DNA of 40,998 bases from Bryobacterales bacterium (GTDB lineage Bacteria; Acidobacteriota; Terriglobia; Bryobacterales; Bryobacteraceae), in NCBI GenBank assembly GCA_026954325.1, contig JAIXKK010000016.1, forward strand, positions 1-40,998, read 5' to 3'. Position 1 is the first letter of the stretch. Each line of letters starts with the position of its first letter. Positions 1 to 9,046 of this stretch are shown one piece after another. The translations under genes and the position numbers were made by a program. A model generated the notes under the pieces. The model did no database searches, was not told where the DNA came from, and saw only the letters and a list, made by a program, of their open reading frames with translations.

Positions 1-2973
1 GCCCATGAACTTCTTCCCCTTGCCGAACGGCAATTGGTAGGTGCACAGGATATTGACGACATGCGGATAGTCCCAGGGCTTATACGACTTGCCATCGGGG
101 GTGTTATAAGCGTCCTGCGTGTTCACCTGTGTCTGTGTGAAGATCTGGCGGTACGTCATCAGCGAAAGACTCTTCGACCACACCCACGAACCGATCAACT
201 GGAAGTCGCCGAAGCGCCGTTCCACCTTCGTTTGCAGAGCGTCGTACCATGTCTGCCCCATGGCCGAATTGCCATCATAGATGTTGCCGTATTGGGGGAA
301 TGGGCGCAGGGACTGTGCCAGCGTGGCGCCGCCGCCCCATCCCTTCGCGAATCCGGGGAACGGCTCCTTGTAGCCCGCGGCCACCACCGCCGGATCGTTG
401 ATATTCTTCGAAAGCAGCGAGCCAAGCGCCAGGTAGCTGGCGGGAAGCTGGTTAATGAATACCGACGAAGCAAGCCCATGCCCGCGGTTGCCCACATATC
501 CCACCTCGACCAGGAACCTGCGAACCTCCCGCTGGACGGTGAAACTCCAGTTGTAAATCCGCGGCGCTTTTCCGTAGTTCGGACCCATCCGGTAGATGCC
601 GTTGACAAAGTTGTCGAAGCTCGGGTCAATCCGCGGCGGGTTCCTGTATCCCGGAGGAGGCCTTACGCCCCCCTGGTCCCAATTGAACGCCTGGTTCACG
701 CCATCGGAATTCTGCGAAAAACTCCCGTTCACCCCGTCAGTGCAGCCGCAACCGCCGTTGCCGAGCGTCTGGTAGTAGATGCCGAAGCCGCCGCGGATCG
801 TGGTGTTGTTCCCCGCCTGGTAGGCGAATCCCGCCCGTGGCCCAAAATCGGAGAAGTCCATCGGGTAGAGGCGTTTCTTGCCTGTCCGGTTCGGACCCGT
901 GCCGGCGAAGATCAACGCGCCCGCAATGTTGTTCGCGCCCGGGTTAGGCGCCGTCGGGTCGAAGCTCGAATAGTTGCCGTTCGCTTCATGCCAGCCGACC
1001 GGCACCTCGTAACGGAGGCCGTAGTTCAGCGTGAAGCGCGGCGTGATGCGGAAGTTATCCGAAAAGAACCCGGCGTGATACCCGTAACGGATCTGCAACG
1101 GCGTCACCGGAGTCGCCGTCGCGCTCGCCTGGTCGACAGCGCCTAGCAGGAAACTCGCGAAGGAGTGGCCCGTTGATGTCAGCTTCGTGGGATCCGCGGT
1201 TTGAGCCCGGTTAAAGTAGTAAAAACCGTTCGACCCGGCCCAGTCGTTACCGATCGTACGCAGGCGGCGGATATCCCACCCCATCTTCATTTCATGCTTG
1301 CCGCGAATCCAGCTCAATTGCTGGTTGACATGCGTCGTCCAATTCCACTGGCCGCCGTTGTTGACCTTGCCCTGGCTCATGCCGAATACCGTATTGCCGC
1401 CGGGAACCGGCCCCACCGCGGGCAGCCCGGGGGAGGGAAAATCCGTCGCAAAGCCGATTGTGGGAAAAGCATCGGCCAGTCCGCTTAGCGGCAAGCCGAT
1501 CTTCGAGCCATAGCCGTTTTGCAGCGGGTTGTTCCACAACTGCTGGCTGCGGCTGAATCCGAAAGTAGTGTGCAGCAGTTTGTTCGGGCTGATGGTCCAG
1601 TCATGGTTCACGCGGTAGTCGTCCGGGCGTTGAATGTTGGTCAGGCCGTAGCTGATCGGCCCCGGAAAGTACTGGATGGCGTCATCCAGGTAGTTCCGGT
1701 GAGTCATGAAGTATGCAATACGATGATTCTGTGTGATCGAGTGATCGAACTTGAGAGTCCAGATGGTGTCGTCGTGAACACTGCTTCCCAGAAAGTCATA
1801 GTTGTTGGTGATGCCGGGGCGCGTCGGATCGGGAATGAACGGCAGGATGTTCTTCGAGATCGTGCTGAACCGGCTCGACGGAATCAGATTGCCGGCAAAC
1901 GGCAGCCTGGACGATACTCCGCCCGCGCTCGATGTGGTCGCCGGATCGAAAATGGGAACCGTCAACTGGCTGAAATTGCCTGTCTTCATCAACGTGGTCG
2001 GCAAGGTCTCGCCGTTGGTCACGATGGGGCTCGCCGGGCGTACATCCTTGGCGATGGTGAAGTAGAAGAAGGTCCGGTTGCGGCCGTTGTAAACCTTCGG
2101 GATATACACCGGGCCTCCGGCGGCGCCGCCCTCTTCATTAAACCGCACCTTCTGGCGGAAACCTGGGGTCCGGCCGAATACCTGGTTGCTGCTCCATCCG
2201 GCCGCTTCCCAGATGTCGCGCCGCATGTTCAGGAAGGCCGCGCCATGCACGTCGTTGGTGCCCGACCGGCTGGTGAAAGCCTCGAGCCCGCCGCCGAATC
2301 GGCCGTACTCCGCTCCGTAGGTGGAGGTGACCAGCTTCATTTCGCTATAGGCTTCAAAGCCGGGGAAGTAGAAATTCACTCCGCCGGACTCGGGGAGCGT
2401 CAGGCTCGCTCCATCGATTTCGATCTCTTTCGCGCGCCCGTTGGAACCGTTGATGCTCAATTCCGCTCCGCTGTTCACGCCGGGCATATAACCGACAAAC
2501 GACTCGGCGTTTCTCAAGCCGCCCGTGTAGATGGGCAGGTTGTACAGCAACTGTTGGCTGAGCACCTGGCCCCGCTCGGCGGTGGTGGTCTCAAGCAGCG
2601 GCGCCTGTCCGGTTACTTCCACTTTCTGTTGGACATCGCCGATCTCGAGTTGAAGGTTGAGATCCTGGCGCTGTCCGATGCGAATCTCGATGCCCGCGCG
2701 GACAAGCTTCTTGAAGCCGGCCTGCTCGACCGAAACCGTGTAAGGACCGGTGGGAAGGTTCGGGAAAACGTAGACTCCCGCATCCGTGGTGACCGTAGGG
2801 TATTCGCGCCCGGTCGGCTCATGGAGAGCGACCACCTTGGCCCCCGGAACGATGGCTCCATTGGGGTCCGTTACCGTTCCCGACATCGATCCGGAGGCTA
2901 ATTGCGCCAGTCCGACGGATGATGTGAAACACAACAAAATAAGCAGGATAACGAGACTTTGCACACGCTTCAT
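1..2973 (-). CDS. Oar-type TonB-dependent outer-membrane receptor, 3' end outside window
   Basis: The reading frame is open from an ATG at 2973 to the first base of the window (991 codons), so the C-terminus is missing. The product starts with a Sec signal peptide (MKRVQSLVILLILLCF, then a cleavage region near SVGLAQ). A carboxypeptidase-regulatory-like beta-sandwich follows at about residues 30-110 (GTVTDPNGAIVPGAKV, then GVYVFPNLPTGPYTVSV), then a plug-like region and a long barrel rich in Tyr, Asn and Gly. This architecture is the Oar/TonB-dependent family common in Acidobacteriota, where such proteins are presumed outer-membrane importers or adhesive surface proteins of unknown substrate. 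The start is supported by AGGAG seven bases upstream and by the sigma-70 promoter at 3051-3080. It lies 121 bp downstream of the TPR gene in the same direction but is probably transcribed from its own promoter. The family call is firm; the substrate cannot be told. Confidence 0.9.
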   Translation of the reverse strand, partial: MKRVQSLVILLILLCFTSSVGLAQLASGSMSGTVTDPNGAIVPGAKVVALHEPTGREYPTVTTDAGVYVFPNLPTGPYTVSVEQAGFKKLVRAGIEIRIGQRQDLNLQLEIGDVQQKVEVTGQAPLLETTTAERGQVLSQQLLYNLPIYTGGLRNAESFVGYMPGVNSGAELSINGSNGRAKEIEIDGASLTLPESGGVNFYFPGFEAYSEMKLVTSTYGAEYGRFGGGLEAFTSRSGTNDVHGAAFLNMRRDIWEAAGWSSNQVFGRTPGFRQKVRFNEEGGAAGGPVYIPKVYNGRNRTFFYFTIAKDVRPASPIVTNGETLPTTLMKTGNFSQLTVPIFDPATTSSAGGVSSRLPFAGNLIPSSRFSTISKNILPFIPDPTRPGITNNYDFLGSSVHDDTIWTLKFDHSITQNHRIAYFMTHRNYLDDAIQYFPGPISYGLTNIQRPDDYRVNHDWTISPNKLLHTTFGFSRSQQLWNNPLQNGYGSKIGLPLSGLADAFPTIGFATDFPSPGLPAVGPVPGGNTVFGMSQGKVNNGGQWNWTTHVNQQLSWIRGKHEMKMGWDIRRLRTIGNDWAGSNGFYYFNRAQTADPTKLTSTGHSFASFLLGAVDQASATATPVTPLQIRYGYHAGFFSDNFRITPRFTLNYGLRYEVPVGWHEANGNYSSFDPTAPNPGANNIAGALIFAGTGPNRTGKKRLYPMDFSDFGPRAGFAYQAGNNTTIRGGFGIYYQTLGNGGCGCTDGVNGSFSQNSDGVNQAFNWDQGGVRPPPGYRNPPRIDPSFDNFVNGIYRMGPNYGKAPRIYNWSFTVQREVRRFLVEVGYVGNRGHGLASSVFINQLPASYLALGSLLSKNINDPAVVAAGYKEPFPGFAKGWGGGATLAQSLRPFPQYGNIYDGNSAMGQTWYDALQTKVERRFGDFQLIGSWVWSKSLSLMTYRQIFTQTQVNTQDAYNTPDGKSYKPWDYPHVVNILCTYQLPFGKGKKFMG

Positions 2974-3050
2974 GGAAGCTCCTTTCAAGACCCAGACCGC
3001 ACCCGGAGGCATTACAACCGGGGCGGAAGCGTTAGATAAACAATGGCAAC

Positions 3051-3080
3051 ATTGTACGTCCGTATACGGATATTTGTCAA
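3051..3080 (-). promoter_or_regulatory. sigma-70 promoter with palindrome in spacer
   Basis: On the minus strand, TTGACA (3080-3075) is followed by 18 bases and then TACAAT (3056-3051). The start of the partial Oar gene is about 80 bases further on. The spacer contains the perfect 12-bp palindrome TCCGTATACGGA (3059-3070). A second inverted repeat, ACAATG-gcaa-CATTGT (3040-3055), overlaps the -10 element. The -35 matches consensus 6/6 and the -10 matches 5/6. The palindromes look like operator sites, but this is inference. Confidence 0.65.
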
Positions 3081-3094
3081 ATTTTACAGGGCCG

Positions 3095-5377
3095 CTAACA
3101 GCCCCCGAACAGGCTCCCCCACAGGCTGCCGGCACAGGTACATGCTGACTCGGAAACGGCCCCGCCGGCCACCCGTGAAATTGCGCATTGAACCGGCAAT
3201 CCCTCCGAGCCGAGCGCCTGCGCGGTTTGCAGTTTCCGCTTGGCCTCCACTGGCCGCCCGGTCTGTTCAAGCAGGAGTCCATGGGCCAGATAGACGCGGT
3301 CCCATTCCGGCCATCGGGCCTCAATCTCCCGAATCCGCCTTTCCGCCGCCGGCTTCTGCCCGCTTGAAAAGAGCGCCGCCGCCAGGATCAACTGTAACTC
3401 GGGGTCGCCCGGGTGCACGGCCGCGGCCTTGTCGAGGAACTCGATGGCATCCTTGCTCTGTCCAAGCCGCATGAGGAGGAGCGCCGTTTGTTCCGCCACT
3501 TCGGGGCGGGAAGGTACGGCGCCGAGCCCCTGCCGCAGGACTCGCTCGGCCTCCGGCCTCTTGCCGGTGCTGTCCAGAACCTGTGCCTTCAATAGCAGGT
3601 ATTCGCCGTGCCGCTCGCCCTCGGGGATCCCGTCCAGCACTTGCAACGCCGGCCCGGCGCCTTTGGCATGAAAGAGAGCAATCGCCAGATCGAGGCGGGA
3701 TTGGGGCAGTTCCTTTGCGGCCCGCTCGAGAAATTCCGCGGCCAAGTCATGTTGATTGAAGGCTAGCAACGCCGTCCCCGCCCTTTGCCAGAGCCTGGCG
3801 TCGCCGGCCTTGCCGAGAAGTTCCCGGAACTGGAGGATGGCTTCGGCGGTCTGTCCGCCCATGAGGAGCAGGGACGCAAAGTGGAATTGAAGATCCGTAT
3901 CCCCCGGGTGTGTGCCGCTGTCGCGGCGGAGGCGCTCGAGTTCGCGGCGGGCGCGTTCGGCCGCCGGGAGCGTGGCGAGTTCGATCATTCCCGCGTCGCG
4001 GCGCGGTCCCCGGGCAGAGGGAGCCCGTACCTTTTCAAACTTCGCCAGAACCGCCTCGCCCTCCGGTTCCTTGCCGAGCGCCATCAATGCCCGGCCCAGA
4101 TGCAAGAGCGCTTCGGAATCCTCCGGATCTGACGCGATCGCCCGGCGCAGAACCTTCTCCGCCTCCGCTGGCCGGTCGAGCGCGAGATAGACGAGACCCA
4201 ATTGTTGGAGGATCCGCGGATTCCCGGAAACGGTCCTATCCGCGGCGAGGAGATCCGGCAGCGCCTCGGATGTCCGTCCCATCCGGTATAGAAGCCAGGC
4301 GCGCCCGAGGAGCGCGGGGGCGAAATCCGGCTTGGCTCGGATGGCAGCATTCAGGTGCGCCAAAGCCTGATCCGGATGGCCGCGCCATGTGAGCCGGGCA
4401 AGGTCGTAGGGTGCAACGGGATCCCGCGGATGCTTCCTTATATAATCGGTGAGTTGCCGCAACGCCTCGGGAAGTCCCGCTTCGGTGAGACCCAGGACCA
4501 GCGCGCGGTCGCGGCGGGCCGCATCGTCCTCCGGTTGAAGCTGGAGATAGCGGTCATAGGCCAGCACGGAATCACCGTAATATCCGGCCCCTTCGGCGGA
4601 CCGGGCAAGAGCGAGTTGGACGTCCGCTCTCCGAGGAGCATGCCGGGCGGCCCGTGCCAGCAGGAACACCGCGCGGCTGTAATCCTGCCGGGCGGCATCG
4701 AGCAGGCCGAGTTCGAATAGAGTTTCGGCGTCCTCGGGGCGAAGCTTGAGAGCCACCTCGAGAGCACGGCCGGCGCGGTCATAGTGTCCCGCGCGCGCGG
4801 CGGCCCGGCCAAGGTTGAACAGGACATCAAACTCGTCCGGGTACTTTTCGAGTACAGCTTGGAAGGCCCGTTCGGCGCGATCATAAAGACCGGCGCGGGC
4901 GTATGCTACGCCCAAAGGAAACAGGATACGGGAATCGCCGCCGGCCTTCCTCTCGATGCCCGCGAACAGGGAAACGGCCGTCTCGCGCTGCCCCGCGTAG
5001 TAGAGGGCTTCGGCTCGCAGGAGTTCCACGGCGGGTCCGGTTTCGCGGACTCGCGACAGATATTCGAGCGCCTTGACGCCGTGCTTCTCTTCGGTTTCGA
5101 TGCGCGCCAGTTGCAGGTTCGCATTCGGATGAGAGGGGTTTGCCCGTGCGAGGCGCTCGAACCAGACGCGGGCCTTGGCCGGGTCGCCGCAGGTGAGGTA
5201 GTGGTTTCCGAGATTGTTCAGCAGAGCAACCGAAGGCGGCCCCTTCGACAGCGCCAGTTGGTACAGCCGCTGGGCTTCTTCGCAGCGATGTTCGGTATCG
5301 AGACGGGCAGCCTCGCGTAAGCTCTGGTCCTGGGTCTGCGCGCCGGCGGCCAGGGCCAGAGCGATCAGCGCCGTCAG
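3095..5377 (-). CDS. Secreted TPR-repeat solenoid protein, probable CTG start
   Basis: This is a protein of about 760 residues made almost wholly of tetratricopeptide-type helical pairs. Repeated patterns such as LFNLGRAAARAGHYDRA and LQQLGLVYLALDRPAEAEK give at least a dozen repeats. It begins with a short hydrophobic signal-like segment (LTALIALALAAGAQTQ), so it is probably periplasmic or envelope-located and acts as a protein-binding scaffold. The only in-frame ATG upstream is at 5485, which would put 112 bp inside the conserved end of the Oar receptor and add an Arg-rich tail with no ribosome-binding site. No GTG or TTG lies between there and the signal segment. A CTG at 5377 overlaps the receptor stop (CTGA), which suggests translational coupling. 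The stop at 3095 is firm and the start is tentative. The C-terminus is Ser/Gly/Cys-rich and holds no recognised domain. Confidence 0.8.
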   Translation of the reverse strand: MTALIALALAAGAQTQDQSLREAARLDTEHRCEEAQRLYQLALSKGPPSVALLNNLGNHYLTCGDPAKARVWFERLARANPSHPNANLQLARIETEEKHGVKALEYLSRVRETGPAVELLRAEALYYAGQRETAVSLFAGIERKAGGDSRILFPLGVAYARAGLYDRAERAFQAVLEKYPDEFDVLFNLGRAAARAGHYDRAGRALEVALKLRPEDAETLFELGLLDAARQDYSRAVFLLARAARHAPRRADVQLALARSAEGAGYYGDSVLAYDRYLQLQPEDDAARRDRALVLGLTEAGLPEALRQLTDYIRKHPRDPVAPYDLARLTWRGHPDQALAHLNAAIRAKPDFAPALLGRAWLLYRMGRTSEALPDLLAADRTVSGNPRILQQLGLVYLALDRPAEAEKVLRRAIASDPEDSEALLHLGRALMALGKEPEGEAVLAKFEKVRAPSARGPRRDAGMIELATLPAAERARRELERLRRDSGTHPGDTDLQFHFASLLLMGGQTAEAILQFRELLGKAGDARLWQRAGTALLAFNQHDLAAEFLERAAKELPQSRLDLAIALFHAKGAGPALQVLDGIPEGERHGEYLLLKAQVLDSTGKRPEAERVLRQGLGAVPSRPEVAEQTALLLMRLGQSKDAIEFLDKAAAVHPGDPELQLILAAALFSSGQKPAAERRIREIEARWPEWDRVYLAHGLLLEQTGRPVEAKRKLQTAQALGSEGLPVQCAISRVAGGAVSESACTCAGSLWGSLFGGC

Positions 5378-8300
5378 AACTCCACGCGGAGACCGAGTTG
5401 GGTGCGGCGCCCGTAGGTGTTCGCCAACTGGTCGGTCGACCGGCCGAAGGTGCTCGAATACACGTTGGTGTTCGGATCGGCCCATGTAATGCTATTCAGC
5501 GCATTAAATGTGTCCATGCGCAACTCGAAGCGGTATTTTTCCGTGATGTGGAAACTCTTCACTAGAGATGCATTCACCACGAGTTGACCGGGCCCTGTCA
5601 GTCCGGAATAGAGCCAGGGATTGGAGCGCGGCGTGTAAGCCGGAATCGGAGAGAAGACCGAAGTATTGAACCATTGGGCAGGTCCGGGATTGGAGATGTG
5701 GGGATCACCATTGGCCACCATGCCGCCGAACTGCATGAAGCGGCCCGAGCGCCATGTCGCCACGGGCGTGAGGCTCCAACCGCCGGCAAGCGCGTCGAGC
5801 AGGCGCGGCGCGCGCGTCATATACTGCCGGCCCTTTCCGAAAGGGAGATCCCACGAGCCGGCAAGAGAGAGACGGTGGCGAGAGGCGTTGGAACCGATCC
5901 ACGAGTACTGCTGGGCGTAAGTGGCCCGGTCATCATAGAAGCGCTGATCCTCTTCGTAGTGGTAGTTGTAGCCGAACAGCAGCGTATAGCCTTTTCCGAA
6001 GCTACGCTGAAGTTTGAGTTGAAGCGACTGATATTTCATATCGCCTCCGGGTTGGCCATCCACCACCATGATGTTGCCGTACTGCGGGTAGGGCTTCATC
6101 AGGGACAGAATACTCACGTTCTGCTGATACCGCAGGGGTCCGGGGAACTTGTCGACGGTGAGGATGTTGTAGAACGGGTTTTTCACGGACTGGTTCACCG
6201 CGTCCTTGTACTGGTAGGCGATGTTCGGGTCCACCAGGTTCAGGTTGCGCGAGGTGTCGAACACGAAATGGGAGAGGTTGAGGTAGTAAGTGACGTCGAG
6301 CACCAGGTTCTGCGGCAGTTGGCGCTGAATGGAGAAGTTGATCCGGTCACTGGTTTGCCGCGGCCGGTCCGGCAGATAGAAAGTGGTGCTGTCTCCAAGC
6401 GCCGTGTAACGGCCGAGCGCCTTCTGGTAAGCCGGGATGAGGGGGTTTGATGCCGGGAACGGATCCGAGAGCCGCATTTGCGGCACTCCCAGCACCAGCG
6501 GCGGAGCGCCGGTGTAACTGGTGTAGCCCGGAGTGGTGAGGTTGTTGAAGTCCGTGGTTCCCTGAATCCAGGGTGTGACGTATCTGCCGTAGGCGGCGCG
6601 CAGCGAAGTCTTGTCGTTGAGCCGGTAGGCGGCGCCGATTCGCGGCGACCAGGTGCCGCTTCCGGAGTTCCACTGGCCGCGATTGCCACTGCCGGCGAAC
6701 TGGAAGGCGCCATTGAAAATCCAGCCGCCGTTATAGTATTGCTTCACGGCCGCGGGCATTTGGGGCGCATTGGCGCCCTGGAATTCGGGGATTGGATTGG
6801 TGAGATCGAGCGCGCGGACGGAACGGTCCTCCGATTCGCGCCAGGCTTGCTCGAACTCGTAACGAAGGCCGAGATTCAAGGTCAGCTTGCGGCTGATCTT
6901 CCAGTCGTCATTCACGAACCCCGAGTAGAATCGTGAGGACGGGGTGAGGAAGTTGATGGCCGGCATCGAAGTGGAACTGGAATCCCAGTCGCTGGGTCCG
7001 CCATTGGTTGGGGCTACGGCGCCGATGAGGAAGGTGGCAAAGCCGTCGCCGGACAGGCGTGTGTTCGGATTGACGTAGGTATCGGCGGTGGGATTGGCGA
7101 AGAATCCGAATCCGGGATTACTGAGGATGAGCCCTTGCGGAGACCGGTTGCCGCGAGTCTCGAAGCCGAATTTCAGGTAGTGCGCGCCGTGTTGCTGGGC
7201 GAGTTTGACGTCGAGGCCGTCCGCGGTGGGGCGTTGATCCCAGTACCCGCCGCCGGGCCCCATGTTGAAGTTGCGCGCGGAGCCGTCGTTGCCGGTGATG
7301 GACATGCGCGGAAGCAGGATGGGGACGGCGGGGTCCTTGAAGATCTGTTCGTAAAACTTCGAGTTGGGGAAGATCTTCGCCCAGCCGTCCTTGGTGAAGG
7401 TGGCCCCTGGCTTCGCCGCGTCGATGAAGTCGTGGTATTCGCCGCGCACGTTGAGCACCGTGTTCGGACTGAGCGTGTACGTCAGGTCGGCGGATACGGA
7501 CTTGGAGTCGCGTTCGCTGCCGCGGTCGGAAACGAAGTAATCGGAACCGGTGGGATTCGAGGTGGTGATGGGCGTGCGGAAGATGCTGAAGCGTCCGGAA
7601 ATGCGGATCTTGTCCGTCATGTTGTAGTCGACGCGGTCGGAGAAATTCTTGAACGGAAACTGAATCGGCAGTGCGACGGAATAGTTATTCACGTGATAGG
7701 GGCCGATGCCCGCCGAGTTCGCCTTCCAGAGGTGGCTGGTGTAGCCGGTGGCGACGGGGTCGAGTTGAGAGGAGGGGATGACGTTGCCCGGAAACGGCGT
7801 GCGGGTGATGGTGCGGCCGTCGGCGGAGGTAAGCGTGCTCCAGGGATCATAGATGGCGCGAAGGCCTCCGTTCACGTTGAGCGACTGCGAGAAGTTCCCT
7901 TGGCGCTCGAGATCGGTGGGGAGAGTTTGCACGAGCGTCTGCGGATCGGTCTGGCGCCAGCCCTCGTAGGCGACAAAGTTGAAGAGCTTATTCTTCTTGA
8001 TGGGATGGCCGAGCGTGCCGCCATACATGTGATTGCGTCCGAGGTTGACGGTGCGGAACACGCGGTTTTCGAGAGCGTTCGCCCAGGGATACTGCCCCTG
8101 GTAGAAGGCGGTTCCATGGAATTCATTGGTGCCTGACTTGAGAGTGAGGCTGATGGCGGAGCCGGCGGAGTGGCCGTATTCGGCATCCACGGCGTTTTGT
8201 TGCACGTTGACTTCCTGCACCATGTCCGGCGAGGGAACGTATCCGGTCTTGTAGCCGATGGTGACGGAGGCGCCGTCCACCTGGAGGTCGTTGGTGTAGT

Positions 8301-8880
8301 TCTGGCCGCCGCCGACGCGCTGCTGGTTCGGGCCCCAGCTATGGTAGGGCATATATTCCGAGCCGTAGTCGTTCCTCTCGACCGATGGGTCGAGCGTGGC
8401 GAGCAGGAACGGGGTACGGTACATCTGCGGAACAGACGAAGTGAGCTTGTTATCGACAGTAGTCTCGAGCTTTCCCGTATTGAACTGGACCACGGCGGCC
8501 TCTGAAGTGACGGTCACGGTTTCCCGGACATCTCCGGCGCGGAGGGTGGCGTCGACGCTCACGTCGCCGCGTTGCAGCAGGTTGATGTTTTCCTGGACAA
8601 ACCTGGCGAATCCGGTGAATTCGACGGTGATGCTGTAGACGCCCGGCTCCACGAGATCAAAAAGATAATGGCCTGCTTCATTGGTTTGCCGGGTGGCGGG
8701 AACGCCGGTGTTGGTATTGGTGAGCGTAACGGTGGCCCCTGGCACGGCGGCGTGGGTGGTATCCATCACGGTTCCCTGAATTCGGCCGCGGTAGTCCTGG
8801 GCAGAGGCCATCTGCGCCAGAAAAGCCAACCCCAAGAGCGTGGCGGACAAACGAACTTTTCGACTAGATGAAGATTGCAT
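5374..8880 (-). CDS. Oar-type TonB-dependent outer-membrane receptor
   Basis: This is a complete 1168-residue protein with a signal peptide (VRLSATLLGLAFLAQMASAQ), a carboxypeptidase-regulatory-like domain at about residues 30-110 (IQGTVMDTTHAAVPGATVTL), a plug region containing the LQVDGASVTIGYKTG segment, and a long beta-barrel. The final residue is Phe (GLRVEF), the usual end of an outer-membrane barrel recognised by BamA. The start at 8880 has GAGG five bases upstream. It belongs to the same family as the partial receptor at 1-2973 but differs in length and sequence. It lies between the CRTAC1 gene (166 bp upstream) and the TPR gene (overlapping its stop), so the three probably form one transcription unit. 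The ligand is unknown. The large Asn/Tyr/Gly-rich barrel and CarboxypepD-like domain are typical of acidobacterial surface receptors for polymers or peptides. Confidence 0.93.
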   Translation of the reverse strand: MQSSSSRKVRLSATLLGLAFLAQMASAQDYRGRIQGTVMDTTHAAVPGATVTLTNTNTGVPATRQTNEAGHYLFDLVEPGVYSITVEFTGFARFVQENINLLQRGDVSVDATLRAGDVRETVTVTSEAAVVQFNTGKLETTVDNKLTSSVPQMYRTPFLLATLDPSVERNDYGSEYMPYHSWGPNQQRVGGGQNYTNDLQVDGASVTIGYKTGYVPSPDMVQEVNVQQNAVDAEYGHSAGSAISLTLKSGTNEFHGTAFYQGQYPWANALENRVFRTVNLGRNHMYGGTLGHPIKKNKLFNFVAYEGWRQTDPQTLVQTLPTDLERQGNFSQSLNVNGGLRAIYDPWSTLTSADGRTITRTPFPGNVIPSSQLDPVATGYTSHLWKANSAGIGPYHVNNYSVALPIQFPFKNFSDRVDYNMTDKIRISGRFSIFRTPITTSNPTGSDYFVSDRGSERDSKSVSADLTYTLSPNTVLNVRGEYHDFIDAAKPGATFTKDGWAKIFPNSKFYEQIFKDPAVPILLPRMSITGNDGSARNFNMGPGGGYWDQRPTADGLDVKLAQQHGAHYLKFGFETRGNRSPQGLILSNPGFGFFANPTADTYVNPNTRLSGDGFATFLIGAVAPTNGGPSDWDSSSTSMPAINFLTPSSRFYSGFVNDDWKISRKLTLNLGLRYEFEQAWRESEDRSVRALDLTNPIPEFQGANAPQMPAAVKQYYNGGWIFNGAFQFAGSGNRGQWNSGSGTWSPRIGAAYRLNDKTSLRAAYGRYVTPWIQGTTDFNNLTTPGYTSYTGAPPLVLGVPQMRLSDPFPASNPLIPAYQKALGRYTALGDSTTFYLPDRPRQTSDRINFSIQRQLPQNLVLDVTYYLNLSHFVFDTSRNLNLVDPNIAYQYKDAVNQSVKNPFYNILTVDKFPGPLRYQQNVSILSLMKPYPQYGNIMVVDGQPGGDMKYQSLQLKLQRSFGKGYTLLFGYNYHYEEDQRFYDDRATYAQQYSWIGSNASRHRLSLAGSWDLPFGKGRQYMTRAPRLLDALAGGWSLTPVATWRSGRFMQFGGMVANGDPHISNPGPAQWFNTSVFSPIPAYTPRSNPWLYSGLTGPGQLVVNASLVKSFHITEKYRFELRMDTFNALNSITWADPNTNVYSSTFGRSTDQLANTYGRRTQLGLRVEF

Positions 8881-9046
8881 TGAGCCTCACTTTTAACGAA
8901 CCGCTCCCCGTTCGGCTTCCTTCTGGAATCCCAAAGGAAACACACACCATCGCGATACACCCCATCCTGGGACGAAACTGTATCACATCAGATTAAAAAT
9001 GGAAAGGGAAAATCAGGATATGGAAACGGGAATATGCATGCGCATT

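Noticed and set aside
1519..2901. Long plus-strand frame of 460 codons
   Set aside because: It lies wholly opposite the Oar receptor, which has a signal peptide and family domains; the frame is a GC-rich antisense shadow.
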